Notes: generated from the sequence alone by a model not told the origin. Positions 21,069-32,399 are shown, counted from the first letter of the stretch. The stretch is 64,000 bases of DNA from Heterohyrax brucei (GCA_028571685.1 CM053143.1:49469208-49533207), one strand, 5' to 3'. Translations and numbers: made by a program.

Positions 21069-22064
21069 GGAGCTTGAAAATGCCTGTGTCTGGAACATCA
21101 GATCCACAGAAAGATGGAATTAAGAATAAGGTTGTGAAGGACTTTGAATGTCTGCTCAGTGACTTTGGTCCCCATTCTGTAATGGGTGTTTGTGAATCTT
21201 TGGTATGAGTCAGACATACCTGTGAAACTTTTCCTTATGAAAGCCACTATCCAGTATTATGGAGCTAGCCAATAAAGGAACAAAACTGTGTGAGTTAGAA
21301 GTTGCCACTATGAACTTGGAATCTGATGGTGGGATATGGACTAGCAAGAGTGGGGTGCCTCCAGGCAATTGAATCAGTGGAGCAACAGAGCTTTGGAACA
21401 CTTGCCCCAGCAGGGCAGATATGGGCCTGAGGCCGGGGCCATGCGGCCATAAGAAGGAGAAGCTGAAGAGACAAACAGCATGAGAAGCTGAGCTGCCTCA
21501 GTCTCAAAAGGTACAGCAGTGAACCCCAGAGGTCTGAAGGGGTAGAACCATGGCATCCTGTTTTGTCAGAGTGGAACTGCCACTCAGTTGGGCTTAGGGT
21601 ACACCTATAGCCAACAGGGCAGAATTTCTGTCCAAGTGGGTCTTGAAGGTAGAGTTGTAGCACAGAGCTAGGGATTTCTACTCAGAATCCAGAGAATGTG
21701 GCCAATATCTCGAGTGTGGAAGGCAAAGCTACTGCATAAAATGCCTCAGAAAGTAGAAGAGTATTTTCAAAGCTTTGAAGGCTAATGTAAGGTCTTGCTG
21801 ACTTGGTGTTGCCTGTTAATGCCTTCTTTGCCAGCAATTTCTCCCTTTTGTAATGGAACATCTAACTTGCACCTGTTCTGCCATTGTAGCTTTAGAAGCC
21901 GATAACTTGTATCCCAGGTTTCACAGATGTAGAAGAATTTTTGAATTTTGGACTTGGAACTGATATAAGACTTCTATCATATGGGATGGACAGGAATACA
22001 CTATGATGGGATAAATATGTTACATATTTCCACAGTGTGATTTTTGGGGTGCCAAAGGGTGGGA
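21069..22064 (+). mobile_element. Probable MaLR internal region
   Basis: GC-richer sequence leading up to an LTR, ending in a purine-rich tract ('gccaaagggtgggatg') placed where the plus-strand primer of a retroelement should be. Words such as 'cagggcagatatgggcctga' and 'cttgaaggtagagttg' resemble non-coding MaLR internal sequence. I see no gag, pol or env frame. The left boundary is uncertain, perhaps nearer 21300. Confidence 0.5.
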
Positions 22065-22586
22065 TGCCATGGACTGAACTGGGTCCCCTAAAAAATACGT
22101 GTAGCCATGTGGCTGTGCCAGGATTCCCAGTGTTTTGTGATTGTCCTCCATTTTACGGCTTTCCTATGCTGTATGTTAAAGGATTAGGGTGGGACTGTGA
22201 ATCCCTTTATAAGATTACCTCCCTGCTCCACTGCAAAGCAAGTTTCCCTGGAGTATGGCTTGCACCACCCTAATCCTTTCATCCTACAAGAGATAAAAGG
22301 AAAGGGAAACCAGAAGAGACTCAGGAACCTCACACCACCAAGCAAGTAGCACCAGCAGAAGAGCGCGTCCTTCAGACCTGAGGTACCTGCGCCAAGATGC
22401 TCCCTGGACAGACTGATGCAACACTGGAATTCCCTCCTGAGCCGACAGTGGGGAAAGCCTTCCCCTGGAGCGGACACCCTGAATATGGACTTGTAGCCTA
22501 CCAGACTGTGTAAGAGTAAACCTTCCCTTGTTAAAGCCGTCCACTTCATGATATTTCTGTTAGAGCCACACTAGCCAACTAAAACA
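22065..22586 (+). mobile_element. MaLR-type 3' LTR
   Basis: Begins 'tgccatggactgaactgggt' and ends 'ccacactagccaactaaaac', the TG...CA ends typical of this ERV3/MaLR LTR class. Inside are 'aggattagggtgggactgtg', 'agataaaaggaaagggaaac', 'cttcccctggagcggacacc' and the polyadenylation-side word 'gtaaaccttcccttgttaa'. It follows the internal segment directly, so it is a 3' LTR. Confidence 0.75.
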
Positions 22587-22650
22587 ATTTTCCTGTTACA
22601 TTTTTTTGAAGACAGCAATGCTGTCATATGCATAGAATCATTTATAATAT

Positions 22651-22806
22651 AAAAACCTACTGTCATTGAGTCAATTCTGACTCACAGCAACCCTATAGAA
22701 CAGAATAGAACTGTCCCACTAGGTTTCCAAGGAGTAGCTGGTGGATTCGAACGTCTGACCTTTTGGTTAGCTGGCATAGCTCTTAAGCACTATGCCACAA
22801 GGGGCC
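22651..22806 (-). mobile_element. AfroSINE
   Basis: Minus-strand: 'gagtcaattctgactcacag', 'tttccaaggagtagctggtg', 'attcgaacgtctgacctttt', head 'cttaagcactatgccac'. Complete at the tRNA end. Confidence 0.92.
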
Positions 22807-23143
22807 AAACATTCTGTATACATATATAATTTTTATGATCAGCATCTAGCTTGCTACTACTTGTTCAGAGTGGAGCCTGAGTGCTTAACAGTCAAAAAGA
22901 CTGCAGACTTGAGTCTGAGGGACACAGAAGCCAGAAATAATTACTATTGGCAATGATAAACTGCTACAGGTTCTTGAGCTCTGATTCATATTTTAATGAT
23001 TGCTTTTCCTGAGAGTTCACTGTAAAGGCAAGACACGTGATGTCTGGAGAATATTTAGAGAAGTTCTGCAATTGTTTAAGAGTAGAAGTCCATGGACAGA
23101 AAGGTGAAATCTCTGTCAATTGAAGAACTAAGCTAATCAAAAG
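22807..23143. other. Unassigned sequence
   Basis: No element recognised. Confidence 0.4.
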
Positions 23144-23176
23144 TAAAGTCATATATATATACATATATATACACAT
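23144..23176. repeat. (AT)n microsatellite
   Basis: Alternating AT with AC interruptions. Confidence 0.9.
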
Positions 23177-23213
23177 AAGACTGGGCAAATTTGGCCCTAT
23201 TTTCAACCACACA

Positions 23214-23381
23214 TCAAAACCAAGAAATCAAAGCCATTGCCACTAAGTTGATTCTGACTCATAGAGACCCTATAGGACACAGCAGAACTATCCCATGGGG
23301 TTTCCAAGGAGCAACTGATAGATGTGAACTGCTGACCGTTTGGTTAGCAGTTAAGCTCTTAACCACTGTGCCACTAGGGCA
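23214..23381 (-). mobile_element. AfroSINE
   Basis: Minus-strand: 'agccattgccactaagttga', 'ctcatagagaccctatagga', 'gtttggttagcagttaagct', head 'ccactgtgccactaggg'. Essentially full length. Confidence 0.93.
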
Positions 23382-23519
23382 TCTCTGAAATAGGAGCACA
23401 TAAAGTTTGAGTAACTGAAAAACTAGTGCAATAAAATTGTACAAGTAAGAGAGGCAAACAGTTCTACAAGCAAGAGAATGTGTTGCTATACCCTGATATG
23501 TGTGCTTTTAATATTCAAG

Positions 23520-23655
23520 GCGATACAGTGAAATGGATATAGGATTTAAAGCCAACATCTGATTCCAAATCTTAGCTCTACTATTTATTAGCCATCTAAT
23601 TTTGGACAACCCTTATAAATTTCATGTCCTCATCTGTAAAATGGCAGTGGCACTG
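23520..23655 (+). mobile_element. MIR fragment
   Basis: Plus-strand MIR core and 3' words: 'cagtgaaatggatatagg', 'ccaaatcttagctctacta', 'cctcatctgtaaaatggcag'. Confidence 0.7.
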
Positions 23656-24239
23656 GCCATTGAAACAAGGAACATCATTCAACAGCCATACACTTAGGGG
23701 TCCTGGGGATAATTTAAACATACGCAGAAGCCAACCTGACTAACAAAGTCTTAGAAGATTTTATAGCCATAAATCCTGGCTGGACATTACGGAAGCTGTG
23801 CCTGGGAAGCTCCCACTTGGCTCAAAAACATAGACAATCTGACCAGGACATTAGAAGGGATTTCCACCATAGGATGAAATATTCAGCCCCAGGTGTGTCA
23901 ATGGGACCCATTCTCCACAGTCAGAAAATATCTCAACCTAATATTTGATTTTTTCTTTCCATTAACGTATTTTTCCTGCCTTCATTCAGCCAGCCTCCTA
24001 CCTACATACATAGATAGCATAATCCTAAATCAATACCCTTTTCTTGTTTCTCACTGCTTTCACACCTCTTTTAACCACAGAAAATTCAGTGTGATGGATA
24101 ACCTATACGCTAGTCATCCCATGGGCAGGTGCTTTTTTTCTTCCTCTCAATATAATGCAGCAACCCTGAACTAGCCTGCCTTCCACATACTGACACCCAC
24201 TCAAGATTTTCTGTTCTGTTCTATTACCTCATTCTTAAT
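23656..24239. other. Unassigned sequence
   Basis: No element recognised; a 93-codon plus-strand open frame (23893-24174) has no family character. Confidence 0.4.
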
Positions 24240-24345
24240 AATGCCAGAGACACCAATTTTATAAAGTTATTGCAAAGACTGCAGAGAAAATGTACATAAA
24301 ACACCAGGCACATAGTACGCACTCAGTGAATTACAATTATTAGTT
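24240..24345 (+). mobile_element. MIR 3' fragment
   Basis: 'aagttattgcaaagactgca' and 'ccaggcacatagtacgcact' match the MIR 3' third in plus orientation. Confidence 0.6.
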
Positions 24346-24535
24346 TAAAGTTCAAATTCTGTTCTACCACTCACAAACAATATGACACATTTCTTTATCT
24401 GGTTGTCTCCTGTTTCTTCATCTGTAAACTATACAAAATAACAACTACCTTGAAGAGTTGTTATGAAGATTAAGTAATAAAATAGGATAAAATTATATAA
24501 GCATGATACCCACTTAGCAAGACCCTGAATGCCAG
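24346..24535 (+). mobile_element. MIR
   Basis: 'caaattctgttctaccactc', 'tctgtaaactatacaaaata', 'gagttgttatgaagattaag' in MIR order. It follows another MIR end to head, so two MIR copies sit in tandem. Confidence 0.7.
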
Positions 24536-24764
24536 CCAAAGATCATTAAAAAATAACATGTTAGGAAGCTAATTTGTTTTTGTATATAGGATATTTTCAA
24601 GACTCAGTAGACATTAATTTCCTCCTTCCTATTTCTACTGCTCCAACAAGCCTAACAGGATGTGATAGGACCTTGGAATGCAGTAAGCAGAGAAAATAAA
24701 GAGATCACTTGATAACAGACACACTGCTTGGGTTCAGACCACAGCTCTCCCAGCCCTTAAAGTG

Positions 24765-24860
24765 GGACCTAGAGTTTCTAAAGAGCAACTGGTGCATTAG
24801 AACTGCTGTTCCACTGGTTAGCAGTCATAGTTCTTACCCACTGCATCACCAGTGCTCCTC
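24765..24860 (-). mobile_element. AfroSINE 5' half
   Basis: Only the tRNA-like half remains: 'gagtttctaaagagcaactg', 'ccactggttagcagtcat', 'cttacccactgcatcacc'. Confidence 0.8.
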
Positions 24861-24882
24861 TGTAATATTACCACCAAAAAAG

Positions 24883-25042
24883 AAAAAAAAAATCCTGTCA
24901 GCAAGTCGATTCTAACACATAGCAACCCTACAGAGCCATGCAGAACTGGCCCGTAGGGTTTCCATGGAAGACCTGGCAGATTTGATCTACTAACCCTTTG
25001 GCAGGCAGCCATAGCACACTTAACCACTACGGCACGATAGGC
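24883..25042 (-). mobile_element. AfroSINE
   Basis: Minus-strand with A-rich tail at the left: 'tcagcaagtcgattctaaca', 'ggcccgtagggtttccatgg', 'cttaaccactacggcacgat'. It sits 20 bp from the previous fragment in the same orientation. Confidence 0.9.
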
Positions 25043-25203
25043 AAATTAATAACCTCTCTGTGCTTCAATATTCTCATCTGCAAAAAGAGACAACATGTAA
25101 CTCTAAGGGGAGTTGTAAAGATTAAACCAAATATTACTTACAAAGTGCTTAAAAGAAGACCTAGCACTTAAGAGCTCAATACATGTTAGTCATTATTAGT
25201 GTT
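25043..25203 (+). mobile_element. MIR
   Basis: 'aataacctctctgtgcttca', 'ttctcatctgcaaaaagaga', 'ttgtaaagattaaaccaaat', 'gagctcaatacatgttagtc' follow the MIR 3' two thirds. Confidence 0.75.
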
Positions 25204-26007
25204 TTGTTTGACAACTCGACTTTAGACTTGCATAGTCCCTAGAGGAAAAGTTAGTCTGCCCTTCTCAACTATTGGGAGTGAAAACACGATCTACTTTCAG
25301 ACATGAACCATAATCGATCTCTTAATACATTTTTATACCCAAGTATCCTAATGCCTAACAAGAACTCTTCCAAAAGCATCCCCCTAATGCTCCTGGATGC
25401 TGAATGGAAGTGAAAATAAATAAAAGCTGCTGTGAAAAAGATACTGCCTTTCAATTTTGCTACAATCACCCAAGCTATTTTTTGTTGTTAAAGAAAAAAA
25501 AAATTAATTCTGTATTTTAAAAATGGTAACTTGAAAGCAAATAGCAAATATTACTGTTAAATAACTGGTGATACACAGCCCCCAGGGAAGGGCGGAGCTT
25601 CTAAATTTCAATATGAAGAATACAGCTTAAGCTGCGAGCGTGTGTTCACTTGTTTTTATGTGTGTGCACTCTTGCACTCATATTCACGTGCATTACTTGC
25701 CTCTGTATCCCTGGAAAAGATGAAAATGGTCTAAAATCAAGTAAAACAGATGGCTGAGTGGGTCTTGTGAATCTAATGTATCTCAAGGAAGTTAAGAAGT
25801 CATTACAACATTTTTTTAAAGAAAAAACTCTGTAAGTTTTGTTTTTTTCTTTTTTTAAAGTGTATACACTTTGTCCTATCTACCTCTATGCAATTTAGAA
25901 AGTTCCCTTTTGAGATCACCGAAGGCTAGAACTCCGAGGAAGACTTACAATCTCAATGAACGAGTGCAACAGCATTTCGGTAGGATATTTTCCTTTATAA
26001 ACCAAAA
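25204..26007. other. Unassigned sequence
   Basis: AT-rich with a short T/A-rich stretch at 25800-25860. No element or exon recognised. Confidence 0.4.
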
Positions 26008-26562
26008 GTACATGGTCTGACAATTAACTCTGTGAACTTACTTGTTCATTACTGAACATCATCATGGTAACCTTCAAAGTACTCCCCTTGAAAAGCTATG
26101 AACCAATCCTAGTGCCTAGGCTACCCTTGAGGGCAATTCCGGAACTTTTTTTCTGGAATGGCTATTGAGCATGGTGGCTCAGTAGCAAGTTCGCAAACTT
26201 AATTGTATAGTTGTCTCTGAGGGAGTATTACCAGTAAACAAACAACTGTATTGGAACACCCTCCTTACTCACCCAATCTGGCCCCCAGGGACTTTTCCCT
26301 TTACCTGAAGATAAAGGAAATATTGAAAGGAAGACATTTTGATGACACTCAGGACATCAAGGGTAATCCAATGACAGCTCTGATGGCCATGCCAGAAAAA
26401 AGAGTCCCAAAATTGCTCTGAACGGTGGACTAAGTGCTGCCATGGGTGCAGAGATTCCCAAGAGGAATACTTCAAAGGTAATCACAGAGATACTTAGCAA
26501 TGAGGTATGTAGCACTTTTTCTAGGATGAGTTTGCAAACGTAACTGGCAGTCCTCGTAAATG
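26008..26562 (+). mobile_element. Mariner-type DNA transposon relic, inverted pair
   Basis: Tc1/mariner transposases cut and paste DNA between inverted termini. Here the right part reads in plus as decayed transposase C-terminus (SLYLKIKEILKGRHFDD, then MTALMAMPEKRVPKLL) and ends in a terminal repeat ('gtttgcaaacgtaactggca'). The left part (26062-26168) is an approximate reverse complement of 26368-26478, and the left end ('ggtctgacaattaactctg') mirrors the right end. A further terminus-like word ('agttcgcaaacttaattgt') lies between them at about 26190. The catalytic domain is largely missing and no frame is intact. Confidence 0.75.
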
Positions 26563-26937
26563 CTGTTTCTTCAGCATAACTGGATACAGATGTGTCTTCC
26601 ATTACATGCTACTTATGTTTCTGACAGACTTCTGTAAAAGTTTAAGCAAAAGTATTTTATATTCTCTAGAAATGTCCACTGTTCGTAAAGAAATTTTGTT
26701 TTCAAATCTTTTATGAAGCAAAGAATCCTTTGTGAAAATCCCTGTTTTGAAAATGCAAGTAATTGCTATTCCTCACATGGAGATTGCCCTCAAAGGATTG
26801 CATCATATGGGAAACACACCAACACGACCAACCTTATCTCCACTGAAAACATCCTACACACAAGCAATACATTTATCTTCCTAACATGCTGTTTGTACTG
26901 GGGGCCTTTCATAAACATATTCCCAGCCAAAATGAGC
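26563..26937. other. Unassigned sequence
   Basis: No element recognised. Confidence 0.4.
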
Positions 26938-27296
26938 TCTGGAGTCCCTGTTTGGTATAAAACTAATGGTTAGTGCATGTGTCTGCTAATCAAAAGTTGA
27001 TCTGAATCTATCCAGAGATGCCTTGGAAATCCTGGTGGCATAGTGGTTGAGAGCTACGCTGCTAACCAGAAGGTCACAGTTCAAATCCACCAAGTGCCCC
27101 TTGGAAATCCTACGGGGCAGTTCTACTCTGTCCTATAGGGTCACTGTGAATTGAAATTGTCTCCACTGCAACAGCTTATGGGGACATCTTGGAAGAAAGA
27201 CCTAACGATTTCCTTCATAAAAAAAATTGAAAACTTGGAGTATGTTTGTACTCCAACACACATGAGGTCATCATGAGTCAAAATCAACTTAAATAT
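26938..27296 (+). mobile_element. AfroSINE, long-type, split by a younger SINE
   Basis: The first half ('tctggagtccctgtttggta', 'ctgctaatcaaaagttgatc', 'ctatccagagatgcc') stops at about 27025 and resumes at about 27180 ('ttggaagaaagacctaacga', 'caacacacatgaggtcatca', 'gagtcaaaatcaactta'). Together they make one long-subtype copy, with the short-subtype copy inserted in the middle. Confidence 0.85.
27026..27179 (+). mobile_element. AfroSINE, short-type, nested
   Basis: 'aatcctggtggcatagtggt', 'ctgctaaccagaaggtcaca', 'cctatagggtcactgtgaat'. It is flanked by 'atgccttgga' and 'acatcttgga', a plausible decayed target duplication. It post-dates the long-type copy it interrupts. Confidence 0.9.
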
Positions 27297-27563
27297 AACT
27301 TTTCTCTTTTTAGCAGTTTTGAAGACACTTCACTGTCTAGCTCGATCTATTGCTCCATCAGTCTTTTCAGTGCGGAATTCTGCCACATCTACCTAAGCAT
27401 CATTTCACGATTCAGCTCACGCTTTCTCCTTGATACTCATTATTTAACCTCACCCCACATCCCACCACACACACTGATTTTTCCACTGTGTGGATACCTA
27501 CGATGTTGATTATCTCTTATCTGACTTCTCTTAAATTCTTTTCACAAGTCTTAATTACCTAAC
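27297..27563. other. Unassigned sequence
   Basis: No element recognised. Confidence 0.4.
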
Positions 27564-27754
27564 CGAGGAGTCCCTGGCTGGTGCATTTGGATGCTAACTA
27601 AAAGGTCAGAGGTTCGAGTCCACCCAGAGATGTCTCAGAAAAAGACCTGACGGACTACTTCTGAAAAACTTAGTTACTGAAAACCCTATGGAACACAGTT
27701 CTACCCTAAAACATGTGAGGTTGCTAGAAGTTAGAACTGGCAACTGTTTTTAAT
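27564..27754 (+). mobile_element. AfroSINE, long-type
   Basis: 'ggagtccctggctggtgcat', 'gaggttcgagtccacccaga', 'aaaaagacctgacggactac', 'aaccctatggaacacagttc'. 'ttaattacc' flanks it at 27553-27561 and 27755-27763. Confidence 0.92.
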
Positions 27755-27763
27755 TTAATTACC

Positions 27764-30265
27764 CAATCAGTTTGATAATTTTTTTAAGAGTTGTGACTGT
27801 TGTGCATTTTGCCCAACACAATGCCTTAAATAAAGTCTATACTCACTATTATTTGAGGACAAATTTAAGGCTGTACACACACTTCATGCACAGCATCACA
27901 CCATACGTCACAGGAAGTACAAATAAGACCCTGTCTGTACCTTCGTGGCACGTAATTTGCTGAGGAGAAAGGAAGACTCAAATAAATACAAGAGGCAAAC
28001 TACTACAGGGGCAATAAGGGGAATATAAACAGTTTGGAACGGGAATAACAAAAGCAGACTAGATGGATTGCTTTTAAAGGATCAGAAAAGGCTTCTTGAA
28101 AAAAGTAACTTCTGGAAAGAACCTTTGAAAGAGGGTTAGAATTTCAACAGGCAGTAAAGGGACACATTCAAGAAGCAGGAACCTGACACAGCCTAGACTC
28201 TAGCTGAGTACTCCCATTTTGGTGGGAATACAGTCAAGAGCAGGAATAAAGAGAAACTGGTCAACCAAATGCTGGTTACCGCAGGACTACGTTCTGAGGC
28301 TCTGACAGCCTGGAGAAAAATGTACCACCACGTAAGCCATAATCAAGTATATTCTTCACTTGCGCCTTTTAAGCCACATGTTGCAAACTAGCTCCACTTA
28401 AGAAGATGTTTTTGTTTTGACTGGTAACGCTTGAGTTGTTAATACTGGAAATACACTGGGTCTAAAATCCTAAATTGATTGAAAAGCAAAGCTTAGGTAA
28501 ACCTAACTCGGGAGCTCGCTCTGCTATTCCTCAAATGAATAAATCAGCCCAAATGTGCACAAGGTGGACTAGGCTCCCTACCAAACATTAGTGAATTTCA
28601 CCTGTTTCTTGGGGATTAAAAAAGAGGATGAGCTTTCAGTAACCTACATTTGCCAGGAGGACAGATTAGCTGTAACTGTGTAAACCTGTCTATTCAGTGC
28701 CACACATATCCCTGTGTGTAGTTAGATAATTAATTAAAACTTTTCTCATCATTTATAATGATGGCTCAGTTCTAGGAGGACGCCCTAACACATCAAGTTG
28801 AATGAAATTTCTTCTCCACAAAAACAAATTCCTAGTTCTTATTCCATAATTCATTTCACAAATAATGACTTATTCTTTTCATCATGGTTCAAAGTACACT
28901 TAGAGGAGTACGAGAAATGGGGTTAAAAAGACAGCTGAATTTTAGTGTAAAACTTTTGATCACATAAAAAAGAGCAACACAGTGTCTACAGTATTGTAAG
29001 CATCTCAGACACAGTAAGTATTCAAGTTTTTCTCAAATCAGCACACATCTCAAGCCAGATACATGTTTAGATTTCTAAAATTACTCTCCTAAGTGACTTT
29101 TTCTAAATAATTTCTAGAAATATTTCAAAATCTACATATTAAAATTGAAGAAAAGTACAATTTTGGTAACTGTATGCATTTCTCTGCTGGTGAAGAGTGC
29201 TTCTTGTTGTATTTTCCTATGCTTGGTTCAGTCTGATTCTGTATGTCTCCTCTCCTAACCTTGGAAACTCATACCTCTTTTCAATATTCTTTGCTGTTCC
29301 AAAAATTTTTTTCCTGATATTCAGCTTAAGCCTCTCTTTTCTCTTACTGTATTTCAGACTATACGTTCTAACAATGCCAAGTCACGTAGGCCTACATTCT
29401 AATTGCTGAGATTTGAAGTTGTTGTTGATTTTTCCTTTTTTTTTTTTTTAATTCATTAGCCACATTCTCTTTCAGCCAAAAAGGAACAGATGTTGAGCTT
29501 CTAATAAGAAAAAGCACAAATCCCATAGGAAAAGAGTATTTCCTGGTTCCAAAAGGTAATACCAGAAGAAAACAAAGTCTCTGATATTTGACTAAATTTT
29601 GCTTAGGATATGAAAATCCTACAGTCTACACTGTGTACTTTCACTAATGTTTTAGTCTGCAATAAACCAGCAAGGCTTTCTTAATGCTGAAATATATGTC
29701 CTCCCAGCTGCAACGATGAAATGTGCTTCGTACCAAACCTTGGAATGTCTCCTCTGTGATTAGTTTACTGCGTTTGTGAGCCCGAACTTACCACTATATA
29801 TAGAGTAGGGTTGAATTTAGAAGTGCATAATCATTCTCAAATCATAAGGAGTAGTCTCAGTTCATGCCATACCATAGAAAAATAAACTTAAAAGTGCAAT
29901 CAGGTGCTTTGATAGGAAACCTCACTTCTTTGATTACTTCTGAAGGGGTATATATGCATTAATGTCAAATCATCACTTGATATAAAGGCCCAGATTTTTC
30001 AATAAAAAAATAGCTTTTGTAGAACATTAAAATCAGGCAGATGTGTAGAAAACTGCCTTTGTGCATTGTAACTCTGGTCCCCTGGTGTGTCTTTTGATGA
30101 ATATGAGAATAAAAGAGAACCCCATTTTGAAATTGACTAGAAATCTTCTAGAATTATGGATATTAGACCATTTCAAGTCAGTGGAGTACAGGCTTAAGTT
30201 AGGGACAGAAGAGCAACATTTAAACCACTTAATAGCTAGACTTCTATTATAATTTTCTATGCCAG
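27764..30265. other. Unassigned 2.5-kb stretch
   Basis: Mostly AT-rich DNA without recognisable repeats, apart from a T-run at about 29436-29450 and a possible MIR 3' end near 28990-29030 ('gacacagtaagtattcaag'). No open frame or splice-bounded segment stands out. It may include old elements too decayed to see by eye. Confidence 0.4.
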
Positions 30266-30269
30266 CAAT

Positions 30270-30438
30270 GGAAACCCTGGTAGTGTAGTGGCTAAGTGTT
30301 ACATCTGCTTACCACAAGGTCAGTAGTTCAAATCCACCAGGCACTCCTTGGAAACTCTATGGGGCAGTTCTACCTCTCATCTATAGCGTTGCTATGAGTA
30401 GGAATTGATTCGACGGCAATGGGTTTGGTTGTTGTGGT
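30270..30438 (+). mobile_element. AfroSINE
   Basis: 'gaaaccctggtagtgtagtg', 'caaatccaccaggcactcct', 'gaattgattcgacggcaatg', tail 'ggtttggttgttgtgg'. Flanks 'tatgccagca' and 'tatgacagca' look like a target duplication with one mismatch. Confidence 0.94.
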
Positions 30439-30510
30439 TTATGACAGCACCTAACATAGTGTCTTTCATAGAACTAATTCTCAATAAACATGTGATAAAT
30501 TACTTAATAA
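30439..30510 (+). mobile_element. MIR or L2 3' end fragment
   Basis: 'acagcacctaacatagtgtc' and 'attctcaataaacatgtga' resemble the shared 3' end words of MIR and L2; too short to separate them. Confidence 0.45.
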
Positions 30511-30623
30511 GTAGTAGGCCTGTTGCTACCACAAACAAGTCATGTGACCCATCACCCCTACACATTGGTCTGTGTAGATCACATCATCATTTCTCAGCAT
30601 GTCACTGCTTAGATAATAATTGT

Positions 30624-30832
30624 AAATCACCAGTTGCCACTGACTCAACTTCAACTCAAGGCAATCCCATATGTCAGAATAGACCTGTACTCCATAGAGT
30701 TTTTAATGGCTAATTTTTCCATAAGTAGATCACCAGTCCTTTCTTTCTAGGTTCCTCTGGGTTTACTCCAGTCTCCAGCTTTCCCATTAGCAGAAGAGTG
30801 CATTTACCATTTGCACCGCCCAACTACTCCAA
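30624..30832 (-). mobile_element. AfroSINE, long-type
   Basis: 'ccagttgccactgactcaac', 'atatgtcagaatagacctgt', 'aagtagatcaccagtccttt', 'tttaccatttgcaccgccca'. Full-length long subtype in antisense. Confidence 0.9.
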
Positions 30833-30834
30833 AT

Positions 30835-31110
30835 TACATCTACCATTTATTACATGACAGACACTGTCCCGAGTACATCCTGCATATTAACTCATTTAAT
30901 TTTCACATCAGCCTTATGATCAATATACAACTATTCTCCTCATTTCACAAGTTAAGATGCTGAGAGACAGAGTGGCTAACTTGTCCAGAGAGTTAGTAGG
31001 AGATAGTTAGTTAGCAGGAGATAGTTAGAGTTAGCAGGAGATACGAGAGTTAGTAGGAGATCTGAGATTCAGATTCAAACTCAAGTACTTCCAATGTCCA
31101 TTCTCTTAAA
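30835..31110 (-). mobile_element. MIR with internal minisatellite
   Basis: Minus-strand MIR: 'taccatttattacatgacag', 'taactcatttaattttcaca', 'cctcatttcacaagttaaga', then a short tandem repeat, then 'ctgagattcagattcaaact' and 'ccattctcttaaagcac'. The repeat sits where MIR normally has 'agctagtaagtggcagag'. Confidence 0.8.
30988..31063. repeat. Four-copy minisatellite, about 19 bp
   Basis: The unit 'agttagtaggagatagtt' occurs about four times with C/T and short length changes. It appears to have grown from MIR sequence. Confidence 0.85.
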
Positions 31111-31154
31111 GCACCTTTAGCCCACCCTCCTACTCTCCTACCTTTTCCTAAAGC

Positions 31155-31325
31155 CATTCTCAAAGTTAAGTACCCATGGAAACAACCTGGTGAGCTTATT
31201 AAAACACAGACTACTAGGCCTCACCCCTCAAATTTTAGATTCAGAAGGTCTGACTGGGGTCTGATAAATTCCCACATGTTGCGGCAGACCCCCAGGGAAC
31301 CGCACTTTGAGAATCACTGTTTTGG
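31155..31325. mobile_element. MER5-like hAT fragment
   Basis: Words such as 'cctggtgagcttattaaaac', 'ctaggcctcacccctc', 'gattcagaaggtctgac' and the end 'ctttgagaatcactg' resemble the MER5/Charlie non-autonomous hAT family. Orientation not assigned. Confidence 0.6.
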
Positions 31326-32140
31326 GCATCATTGTCTGCAGACTGTGCTTCTAATCTGAGGTTTAGTAGAGAGTAACCATCAGGGAGAAGCTATGCATTT
31401 GTAGCAAAGAAATCCAACAATCCAGTCACTTAAAAACCGAAGTTCATTTCTCTCTTGTGTAACCACCCAGTGCAGTTCATGTCAGGACCGTCGTTCAGGA
31501 TCCAGAATTCTTCCATTTTATCACCCCTCTTTCCCCATTCCCAAGGATATTATTTTCTACATCATCAAAGCTGAGAGCCTGCCACATGCAGGTTCTCTCC
31601 AGGAGCATGGGGAAATATACCCAAGAAATTAAAATCCAGACTGAGAAGTGACACCTCATTTCTACTCACATTCTAGTTGTGAGAACTAAGCCATCTGGCC
31701 ACAATAACTATGAGAGAAATCTTCTAAAAAATGGAACATGGAGAAAATAGATTTGGTGATCCATATACAATTCTTGCTACAATATATTGCCTTATATTTC
31801 TGCTTTCTCTCTTCTACACACATAGACTGCCCCCACCCCATGTACACTAGATGGTGCATACATATGTTTTTTTCTTTATAAGGGCTTACAGCAAAAGGGC
31901 TCTACACATAGTACAGATTGAACAAACATGATTAGTCAGATTATCCAGAGGAATACTTATCCAGAGGAGTACTTATTTGTATTTATTAAGGCATACTAAT
32001 GATACATTCCTTATTAATCTTACAGATATAATAATATACTTATGGAATAATAGTAAAACATAAGTTATTAATAATAGTAATATAACAGTATAAACACAAT
32101 ATAACATTAAATATCCAACTTGATGGCACTTGGCTTGGAA
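31326..32140. other. Unassigned sequence
   Basis: GC-moderate at 31400-31700, AT-rich beyond. No recognisable element. Confidence 0.4.
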
Positions 32141-32167
32141 ACATTAAATATGTATATATGTATGTGT

Positions 32168-32337
32168 AAGGAGCCCTGGAGGTATAATGGTCAAGTGCTT
32201 ACCGGCTGCTCCACAGCAGAAATGACTTGGCAATCTGCTCCCATAAAGATTATAGACTAGGAAACCCTGCAAAGCAGTACTACTCTGTCTTACAGAGTCT
32301 CTATGAGTCAGAATTGACTTGCCAACAAACAATAACA
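32168..32337 (+). mobile_element. AfroSINE, long-type, internally rearranged
   Basis: 'ggagccctggaggtataatg', 'tgacttggcaatctgctccc', 'actactctgtcttacagagt', 'tgagtcagaattgacttgcc'. The word order fits the long subtype with a shortened front. Confidence 0.85.
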
Positions 32338-32338
32338 A

Positions 32339-32382
32339 AGTGTGTGTGTGTGTTTACACACTACACATATATATATGTGTCA
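32339..32382. repeat. (TG)n and (AT)n tract
   Basis: 'gtgtgtgtgtgtgt' then 'acatatatatatgtgt', directly after the SINE tail. Confidence 0.85.
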
Positions 32383-32399
32383 TATTATTCAAAATAGTA

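Noticed and set aside
21295..22549. Retroviral protein frames in the MaLR region
   Set aside because: Frames of up to about 120 codons occur, but they show no gag, pol or env motif; MaLR internal regions are usually non-coding.
30988..31063. CRISPR-like array
   Set aside because: Units are contiguous without unique spacers and the genome is mammalian; it is a minisatellite in a MIR.
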